NCBI GenBank assembly: GCA_036186865.1
Contig: AP025042.1
Span: forward strand, 35,346,487-35,410,486
DNA length: 64,000 bases
From: Eustoma russellianum
Taxonomy: Eukaryota > Streptophyta > Magnoliopsida > Gentianales > Gentianaceae
Direction: 5' to 3'
This document shows positions 56,242-64,000 of the stretch, one piece after another. Position 1 is the stretch's first letter, and every line of letters begins with the position of its first letter. The translations under genes and the position numbers were made by a program. A model generated the notes under the pieces. It had not been told where the DNA came from. It searched no databases and was given only the letters and a program-made list of their open reading frames with translations.

Positions 56242-56279
56242 CATACCCGCGTTGCCTGCATGCAAAGAATGCAGGCAAC
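56242..56279 (-). other. LINE-4 3' UTR hairpin 2
   Basis: GTTGCCTGCAT (56251-56261) pairs perfectly with ATGCAGGCAAC (56269-56279). On the minus strand it is followed by GCGGGTATG. Confidence 0.8.
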
Positions 56280-56304
56280 CATATAATATAGACAGCCATA
56301 TGTA

Positions 56305-57076
56305 TTACGTTCTAAGCGCATGGATGAGTCCGTCTGTGTGATAGAAACCACGAGCCGAATGTGGCAATTGGTTGGCCGATGTAAAAAAACAAGTAACAGG
56401 GTGCAAACGAGCATGTTGGCACAGTTGGTGTGCCACCATATTAACCTCTCTAGGAATATGATGTAACGTACTTCCGGTGAGATTCAAGAGTTGAGTGAGT
56501 CTGGCGAATTCCGGCAGTGCATGAAGATTGATATTAGACAGCTGTGTAAGTTGCTTACAGTCCGTCTCGATGATGATATCTCGATGAAGCAGGCTAAAGA
56601 ACATTAGACTAAAAACAACCGCTTGCAATTCTGATCGAAGAGGAGACACAACGGGCAGCTGAAAAGATAGTCCTGCAATTATCCTGCCATTGGAGTCTCG
56701 TAGAATTGCTCCTGCAGAGGCATGTAAGCTTCCACCCGAGGCATCCACGTTGAGCTTTAATTTACCTGTCGGAGGAAGTGCCCACTTCAGTGGAAGAATG
56801 TGTTTTGGGCGAAGACGAGGGGAAAAGCCACTCTCGACGAGGGAGGGAATATATTGTGCCAAAGACGTGCCAGAAAGAGTTGTAGCCCAATCAAAACATG
56901 ACTGTCTAGCTAAGTGAAAGATGCTAGTTACAGGCAAATCTGCATCACCATAATGATGATTTGTGTAAACTCTCCAAATTGCCCAGCATAGCATAATGGG
57001 CCCAATTATTTTGAAATTCCCTTTTAGAGATTTGAAAGATGAATTCATCCACCACTGGAGTAGGTATTGTCGTATG
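56305..57076 (-). pseudogene. LINE-4 ORF2 C-terminus with RNase H
   Basis: An open minus-strand frame. After WWMNSSFKSLKGNFKIIGPIMLCWAIWRVYTNHHYGD, the linker between zf-RVT and RNase H, comes LKLNVDASGGSLHASAGAILRDSNGRI (Asp), SPLRSELQAVVFSLMFFSLL (Glu), IIIETDCKQLTQL (Asp) and HHIPREVNMVAHQLCQH, ending HALRT and a stop. All RNase H catalytic residues are present. The frame continues into the microsatellite upstream, which is not part of the gene. Confidence 0.88.
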
Positions 57077-57186
57077 TATATACATATATACATATATACA
57101 TATATATATATATAGATATATATATACATACATATATATATACATATATATACATATATATATATACACATATATATCTTATACAT
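57077..57186. repeat. TA-rich microsatellite
   Basis: TATATACATATATA-type simple repeat at the 5' edge of LINE-4, like the tracts that received LINE-1 and LINE-2. Confidence 0.9.
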
Positions 57187-58833
57187 GTCACAATTTAATT
57201 TCCTCTATTAAGGCCTTATGACCAATTACACCACACACCATATAACCACTTAAATCTCATCTTTCTTCCATTTTGCATACATGCTGGGTGCTAAACATAT
57301 TTATATTAACCAAATACATATTAGTTTCCATCATCATTCTTATTTCCATGATTATGACATAATGAAAATACATAAGACATAAACATGATGGAAACCATAA
57401 AAAGTGGACTTTTTGAACCATAAACATCCTTTACATACACATCTTAAAGATGGATGGTTAAGCTTAAGTGAGGTGTCCAAAAGGGCCTGATGGTCGTGCA
57501 ACTACATGTATGTATATGTGATGATGATCATCAAAAGAAACATTTGTGACCATGTATGTAAATCATGCTTATGATGTATACATAAGCATGCTAAAAACAT
57601 CATCATAAAACATATGAAGATCAAATATCATAGAAAGCACATACTTGATGATCATCATAAAAAAATACATGAACAAATACATAAAATTACCTTTTAGTAC
57701 ACTTTTCTTACATGATATTTGACTTTCACTTTTCTTTCCTTATTTTCTACACATATCTTCTAAGTATAATCTTTTCATTTCATTTATACCTAAGAGTCCA
57801 TATTTTCATGTTATAACCGTGTGTGTGTAGCTATATGCTTATATGTATATATATCACATAGAACATAGATTTTACATATTCTTATGGTGAAAACTAGAAC
57901 ATACTACATGGATGATCCAAAGTTGATATGAACATATATACTTAACCTTTGAAAATCCGTGAAGGATCTAGAAAAAATACTTACTTTTATCACATAACCT
58001 TTAACTACAAGTGAATATTTCATCACTTGGCTTGAACACAATCTTCTCCTCTACCCCCTTTGGTAGCCATGGTTTTGATCAAGAAAATGGAGACTTAATG
58101 TACAACCATGGAAATGGATAAATGGAAGAAGAATAACCTAACTTAGATGATGTGCTTACTTTGTTGGTCCCTGTTTCTTAGCTCAACTATACTCGGTCTC
58201 CTTAGTGCTTGAATGATGGGGGATATTATGGCTAGTGTTTTACATGATTGTGTGAGATGAAGAGCAAAACATTTTCTTCTTGGCTCTCTCTTGTAACTCT
58301 CGGTTTTGTGGGGAGCAAAGAGGCTTGAAGAATTGTTTTGAATGGCTTGAAGAAAGAGAAGTGTGCTGGTTAAGACTTGGACAAATAAGTTAGGTGCTGG
58401 AGCATAGAAGAAAGAGGAAAATCCTCTTTCTTATGGAGTGTGTAACCGGCCAAGGGAGAGGGAGTAGAAGGAGGGAAAATTAGAAGAAGTGGAGTGGTTG
58501 GAAGAGGGTAAGAAAAGAAGGATTTCTTGTAAGAAATAATGGAAGTCTTTCTCCCATCTTGTCCTAGGCCTTTACGGCCGAAATTTTATCTTCCCTTTTC
58601 TTTTTTTCTTTCAAAATATCTTCTATGTTGTAATTTCGTTTCCTTTTATTTAAGTAGTGTAAAATACTTGTGTCATCTCTTTTCTTTTTTTGCTTTAGTT
58701 TATTCTAGGTTGTATTTGTTACATATTAGTCTTATGTTACATTTTATTCAAGTAGTTGTAAATGTTCGTTATCGATTTTCGTTGCATATCACTATTTCAT
58801 ATTAAATCATATTATATCAAATCATATTTCTCT
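57187..58833 (-). repeat. Tekay-like LTR remnant (tentative)
   Basis: 57890-57990 (ACATGGATGATCC, then TTGATAT, CTTA and GAAGGATC) matches Tekay B's LTR at about 23985-24060 in the same order, beside a TA microsatellite as in B. Elsewhere similarity is weak: 58380-58560 has LTR-like purine-rich sequence and CTTTACGGCCGAAA. No end can be fixed. No gene is seen; the frame at 58539-58805 is T-rich and not credible. Confidence 0.45.
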
Positions 58834-59430
58834 TGAGAAAAAGGGGTTTGAGTGATTAACAAAATGCATGATTTAAATAACGCCTGTTTAAGAAATGCAT
58901 GACACATTTTATGACTTGACATGTTTTTGCGACAAACTTGCCTTATATACTTTATATATAATGTTGCCGTACTAACAAGACGTGAAGCTTTAAAGCTTAC
59001 ATCAAATGGCAAACATTTGTTGTGTTTGAACTATTTTCAGGTGTCATCACTAATGAACTAAACTAGTTCATTTAGTCAAGTACTTAGTTAAATGAACTAA
59101 GTAGTTCATTAAATGGAGAAATATTTGGAGAAGGCACAACGGCAACAAACATGGAAATGGAAAGTCTCCTTCTATCCTCAAGCCACACGTTTTTATATAT
59201 ATATTTATATATATATTTAGATTTTTTTATAGGGCACTGTACACATATATTCCAACGTACTACTGACACGTTATATATTATGAACGTACGTCAACGTCAC
59301 ACCACTATATTTACTTCATACTTATGAGTATATTCAGGTCTTAAATCATATGATATAAGTCATGGTGATGACAAAATTATTACGATACGTTACAAGGTTC
59401 TAAACCAAAAATTGTCGGGGTGACTGCCGA
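58834..59430 (+). repeat. SIRE LTR, left end, cut by Tekay D
   Basis: Starts TGAGAAAAAGGGGTTTGAG and follows the first 600 bp of the SIRE LTR: ATGTTGCCGTACTAAC, the TAGTTCATT inverted repeats (59050-59115), the TACGTCAACGTCAC site, and the palindrome with one change (59341-59360). At 59431 Tekay D's LTR takes over. There is no purine tract on the left, so it is a 5' or solo LTR. Confidence 0.88.
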
Positions 59431-62400
59431 TGTAGCGCCCCGCACCCCGGCCTAACCGGATATGGTGCACCGCCGTACTTCACTACGGAGAGTACCAGGC
59501 GTCGATCCATAACATATCATAGTCCAGAATAAAATGTGTGGACTTTCATGCTTACACGTCAAGAAGTATGCAAAACCGAGGAAGTATAAAAACTTTTAAA
59601 GATAAAAGCGTCTAAGAAACCATCATACGTCTTACAAACCCATTCGCAAAATGCGGAAATCTAACATCATAGTTTCCAACATAAATTCATAAAAGTTCAT
59701 AAATCACATCCATCATGGCAACCATCCTTAAGTCATCCTCCTCTGCTCTTCTACGGATAAGGGACCCTAGGCCCGTCTTCATCCATTCGACCCTATTTCC
59801 TGCGGGTTCTGAGAGGAAAAATAAAGGGGTGAGTGACAACATCACCAGCAAGTAAACCATAAATAATCGTGAATTAAATAGAAAGTACATACAAGAACCA
59901 AACCCTAAAAAATTTCTGGTTTAGTAACATACCTGACCTTCCATCCAATATCTGTAAGTAACTAGCTCATAACTTATCAAAATCATAACTTAGGAGATAT
60001 CAAATCATAACATCTTAGCCTAAGTAACAATGTAACAATTATTCGACTAACCATTAAATGCAACATGCATGAGTATGCACATGTGATGCATCGTTATAAT
60101 CATGAGGACAAATTCTTCTTTTCTTTCTTTCTTTCAAAACATCATCGTCAATAAAAGCAAGAGAGTGTTTAGATATGTTCTATCTGGATCTGAGGCGGTC
60201 ATATTCTTTCTTTTGAATCTATTATTTCCGGATCCGAAAACGGTCATATCATAGTCATCAGGTCTATTCTTTCCGGGCCTATACGGTCATAATTGTCATA
60301 ACCAGGTCTATTCTCTCCGGGCATGTATGGTCATAATCATCATAATCAGGTCTATTATCTCCGGGCCTGAACGGTCATAATCATCAGATCAATTAACCCC
60401 GGATCTGGAACGGTCCTGCTGGCCAGAAATTTACGTTACCGAGGGAAAGCGTTTATTTCAAAACAAAATATTTTCCTTAAAAATGCTTTTTCATCGTTCT
60501 TTGTCATAAAATAAGTTTCATAAATCATGCAAGTTATGATGATGCAATGTATGACGTGCACTATGCAACTCATGACGAAATGCGTCACATACACACATGT
60601 ATGTTCTTATGCCTTAGGCTGGAAAAAATTTCCAGAATCATCAGTCTATTTTCGTGGCCTAAAAATCTCACATTTTATGCCCATTATCATGACCTCTTGA
60701 CATACGTATGCATAAGGGTGTCTTTTATACTTTCCATAAAATTTTCGTAACGTTTCAAGACATGTAAGACCCTTGAACTATTAATTTACCAAACAGGGTA
60801 CTGCTGAAATTCAGCATTGCAGTACCCTTCTTTTACCTTTCTTTTAAGCCCATTAAGCCTTATTTAATTTGGGCCAAAGCCTGAAAAATACTGCAAACAT
60901 GCCAATAAATAATGTTCATAAGCCCAAGCCTATTAAACAAGTCTAAATCACAAGAACGAAACCTCCAACTAGTTCCGTAATTTCGGTTCAGTTTTCCAGT
61001 TTAGTAGCGTTCGTTTTACTTGGTATTTACCCCTTAAAATAACTATTTCAGGCTGATTAATTTACATGGACATGCTCATCTATGTCCTAAGTCATTATCA
61101 TAAATTTTTTGGAATAAAATAATAACTTTCAAGGGGTCTTTTATTCACTTTTCCAAAACGGGTACATGCTGATCTCTGGAGTGGCCAGTTTTACTACGAA
61201 ATTTATTGTGACCAAACCGTAAGTCCTTTTTCAAAAATTCCAACACACAGACTTAGTGAATACATGAGGCTAGCATCCTACCGAAAATCAGCCCGTTTTC
61301 ATATTCCTAAGGTCCATTTTCGGGTCAATCAATACACCACTTAAATTCTGTCCAGTCCAGTAAACTTCAGCTTGACCAGTTTTACTAAAAATTCCATTAA
61401 GGATAAACCACAACTTATTTTACCAAAATTCCAACTCGCATATTTACTACATACATAGGGCTAATGTCATACCATAAATTAGCTTAATTTCATACTTTTA
61501 AGATCCATTTTCAGGTCCTAAAAAATATCACATTATTCTGCATTATTCCCGTAATTTCCATTCTTGTCACTTTTCCTTACTAAAGGTGTTCCATCTTGAG
61601 TTATTCTTCATGAATGGCTTACTAATCATCAAATAAACCTTTTTAGCACAAACTTTGCAGGTTTTAACAAATTCTAAAGGTCATCTACAAATCACTTTAA
61701 AACAGTTTTGAAGGTTACACATAACACACCTTGATCTTGCACGTTTTTTCATAATAAAATCTATTCTTGGCACATCTAGCGTGTGCGTACCATACCCCCA
61801 AAACAGCCCATCTCATACACAATTCAAGGGCTTAACTTTCATTTTCATCATGAACATATTGCACCAAATTCATAAACATACAACTTATATGTCTTCTTTC
61901 CCCACAAGTCACAATCTTTAACAAAAATAATAACTACCCCCAAACTTCCATCCAACCGTCCCCCTTTCATAATAAAGAAGAGATCCTTTCTACATATAGC
62001 TTATAGAAGCGTCATATTCATACTCAAGAAGGGCAAAGAATCCACCCTTGAAGGAATCTCAAACATGCAAGCCACTTTTCTTAAGGATCCGAAAGTTTCA
62101 TGCTTCAAACTTAGCATTTTACATCTAAGATTAAAACTTAGTAACATCTAGACATTCAAGCACATACTTTTACACACAAGTCATGAATATTTATAGTGTA
62201 CTTTCCTTTTTCAAGCTTACATCTTTCCTTAGCGTGGAATGTGTCTGGAATGAGTGAAGTCTTCCTCCACTTCACTACGTATACCCCACGGTTTGGAGGA
62301 GGAAAAGAACAAGAATTAGCTTTTATCTCAAATATAAGATAGAGCTAAATGGAGTCTTAGATTGACTTACCAAGATGAATCTTGAATGGTGTTCAAACCT

Positions 62401-63441
62401 CTTAAGAAACTGGCATCACTTAAGAGCTTGAAAGCTTGAACCTAGTGACCATGGAGGTCACGGTTTTTGAGCAAGAAAGAGTAGCAATGTGAGCTTCACT
62501 CTATGAAAAATATAGAAATTCTCTTAAAGAGTTGAGGATATACTTACCTAGGACAACTTGAACTTGGATGAATCCTAAACCTTGTTGGCTCAACTTTGGC
62601 CGTGTGCCTTGAGGAGAAGAGAGAGAAAGTTTCTTGTGAATTCTTGAGGGTTGAGAGTTAGGGTTTCTTGGAGAAAGTTTTCTTCACTTAGGCTAAGGGT
62701 TAGCCGTTGGAAGCAAGAGAGAATAAGGGGGTAACCTTGGCATGGTTAAGTTAATTAACCCAAGTTACTTTTAGCTAATCAAGGTTACTTTAATGCTAAC
62801 TTGGGTTACTTTTATCCAACTAGAGTTACTTTAAGGGTTAACTTGAGTTACTTTAACCTTGTAGTTAATACAAAGTAACCATGGTAAGATTTGAAAGGCT
62901 TCTTGGGTTATCCATAGGGGACATCCGGTGGTTTAAGCATTAAGTGGCCATTACCATGCTTGATTCTCTTTCCAAGTAGGTTAAATGAAAAGCTATGTAG
63001 GTAGTTTTTCTTTTTACTAATTGTTTCCCCCTTTTTCTTGATTTAAAAATAAAATTAGGGAAATGTTGAGTCTTCTTTGACTCACAGGGCCGAAAGTTTA
63101 GGGAGGGTTGGAGAAAAATTGCCCACTACTTAAAATTGTTTAATTGCTATTTGGGCTTATTAAAAGATGGCCCTTAAGATTAACCTTCTTGAAATTTTGA
63201 GAAATCTTCTAAGGCCCTCTCCATGCCTTGTGGTCGAATTTCCTTGGCCCTTTGGGGGTGAATTGGCCACTTCACATAGTCCATAATGCATGCTTGAATT
63301 ATTACACAATATTTTTCCTTAACATAAATCTAACTTGAGATGTAATCATAAAACTAAATAAATTGTACTTGAAGATGCAACTTTTCATAAATTCACTTAG
63401 ACCAATCTCAAGTACAATGTGATTCCTCGTTGGGTACAACA
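59431..63441 (-). repeat. 3' LTR of Tekay D
   Basis: A 4,011-bp LTR, plus-sense ends TGTAGCGCCCCGC and GGGTACAACA, next to its own purine tract and pol. It is related to the LTRs of A and B but shorter and diverged. It has a tandem array at about 60170-60415, a hairpin at 60619-60635, and a strong hairpin GGGTACTGC...GCAGTACCC at 60797-60828. It inserted into a SIRE LTR; the other target copy is outside the window. Confidence 0.9.
60170..60415. repeat. Tandem repeat in Tekay D LTR
   Basis: About five units of TCTATTCTCTCCGGGCCTGA followed by ACGGTCATAATCAT, roughly 40 bp each, more regular and numerous than in Tekay B. Confidence 0.78.
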
Positions 63442-63485
63442 TTCTCCTCCCTTATTACAAGTTTCGTCCTCAAAACTTAAAAGCG
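63442..63485 (-). other. Tekay D polypurine tract and 3' strip
   Basis: On the minus strand AAGGGAGGAGAA abuts TGTTGTACCC. It is preceded by GTTTTGAGGACGAAACTTG, as in A and B. Confidence 0.88.
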
Positions 63486-64000
63486 TTAGTCAAAAAGGTG
63501 AGGGTACAGGTTCTTCATGTTTTCTTCCATCTCCCAAGTGGCCTCATCAATAGCGTGGTGCTTCCGTTGCACCTTAACCATAGGAATAGATCGTTTCCTC
63601 AGAACCTTTTCCTTGCGATCAACAATCCTTTTCGGTTCTTCCACATATGTTGCGTTGGCTTCAACTTTCAAAGGCTGTTCCTCTATGATATGGCTAGGCT
63701 CATGCACATACCGACGAAGTTGTGATACGGGAAATATATCATGTAATTGAGATAGCGACGACGGTAGCGCTAACCGGTAAGCGACTTCTCCAACTCTTTC
63801 AAGGATCTCATAGAGTCCAATAAACCTTGGGCTTAACTTCCCTTTGATACCAAATCTCTTAACTCCTTTGGATGGCGATACCTTCAAGAATACCTTTTCT
63901 CCATCTTGAAATTCCAGTGGTCGCCGTTTCTCGTCTGTCCAAACCTTGCTTCTATCTTGGGCTGCTTGCAATCTTTGTTTGATAATCATTACTTTCTCTC
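63486..64000 (-). CDS. Tekay D pol C-terminus with chromodomain (continues past the window)
   Basis: An open minus-strand frame of at least 167 residues. It shows the GPY-like region (EFQDGEKVFLKVSPSKGVKRFGIKGKLSPRFIGLYEILERVGEVAYRLALP), the linker SQLHDIFPVSQLRRYVHEPSHIIEEQPLKVEANATYVEEP, and the chromodomain (IVDRKEKVLRKRSIPMVKVQRKHHAIDEATWEMEENMKNLYPHLFD). The usual Trp in VQWK is Arg here (VQRK), which may weaken histone binding. No lesion is seen in this part. It shows what Tekay A looked like before the two insertions at 10378 and 36964. Whether the rest is intact is unknown. Confidence 0.9.
   Translation of the reverse strand, partial: EKVMIIKQRLQAAQDRSKVWTDEKRRPLEFQDGEKVFLKVSPSKGVKRFGIKGKLSPRFIGLYEILERVGEVAYRLALPSSLSQLHDIFPVSQLRRYVHEPSHIIEEQPLKVEANATYVEEPKRIVDRKEKVLRKRSIPMVKVQRKHHAIDEATWEMEENMKNLYPHLFD

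Larger units (their letters stand above)
55653..56304 (-). other. LINE-4 3' UTR
   Basis: Contains hairpins at 56158-56196 and 56242-56279, the 87-bp block (55772-55858), a terminal hairpin (CTCC 55692-55695 with GGAG 55704-55707) and AATAAAA. The frame crossing it at 55677-56414 has no recognisable protein. Confidence 0.75.
55653..57076 (-). mobile_element. LINE-4: 5'-truncated LINE
   Basis: Minus-strand LINE with only the end of ORF2 (RNase H) and the 3' UTR. The A tail appears as T at about 55650-55657. The 5' break lies at the edge of a TA microsatellite near 57076. 5' truncation is the usual result of incomplete target-primed reverse transcription. It belongs to the same 3'-UTR family but its protein is distinct from LINE-1 to LINE-3. 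Confidence 0.85.

Noticed and set aside
1..64000. Host genes, tRNA, rRNA or organelle inserts
   Set aside because: Every recognisable protein belongs to a retrotransposon. No tRNA-like cloverleaf, rRNA or known plant gene was recognised by eye; a short or diverged one could have been missed.

Overview
This is nuclear DNA from a flowering plant, and I see no host gene, tRNA or rRNA in it. Nearly all of the 64 kb consists of retrotransposons nested inside one another. The evidence for a plant is SIRE/Maximus-type Ty1/copia elements, Tekay-type chromoviruses (Ty3/gypsy with a C-terminal chromodomain), plant initiator-Met-tRNA primer sites, and L1-type LINEs whose ORF1 carries DUF4283 plus a CCHC knuckle and whose ORF2 ends in zf-RVT and RNase H. 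The species cannot be named from this sequence.

Layout. 1-5884 is the 3' part of a plus-strand SIRE-like copia element with its 3' LTR at 2841-5884. A plus-strand Tekay element, called A here, is split into 5885-10378, 36891-36964 and 40016-42526. A carries three further insertions: an unassigned solo LTR (8239-9531), a whole minus-strand Tekay element B (10379-36890), and a SIRE solo LTR (36965-40015) with a perfect GATAT target duplication. B keeps only two very long LTRs and a gag remnant. Each LTR of B was hit separately by a plus-strand LINE: LINE-1 (13881-23350), which itself holds a SIRE solo LTR (15603-18656), and LINE-2 (29662-35704). A's 3' LTR stops at about 42527 against a minus-strand copia element C (42527 to about 48076). 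After C come LINE 3'-end fragments (48249-49550), minus-strand LINE-3 (49562-55635), 5'-truncated LINE-4 (55653-57076), a Tekay-like LTR remnant, a truncated SIRE LTR (58834-59430), and the 3' LTR and pol end of Tekay D (59431-64000). The nesting gives a relative order: A before B; B before LINE-1 and LINE-2; LINE-1 before its SIRE solo LTR; the SIRE LTR at 58834 before D.

Most reading frames are broken, so this is mainly an archive of dead elements. The features of most interest lie outside the coding regions. The LINE 3' UTRs hold a recurring hairpin whose stem covaries while a downstream GGTATG-like tail is kept. They also hold an 87-bp block that is nearly identical and ungapped in four otherwise divergent LINEs, and a small terminal hairpin. 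ORF1 and ORF2 of these LINEs overlap by ATGA. Tekay A's pol contains two short GT...AG segments whose removal restores the frame, which look like introns. The SIRE LTRs carry three spaced palindromic hairpins and a 20-bp palindrome, and element C's LTR has an array of CGATCG palindromes.
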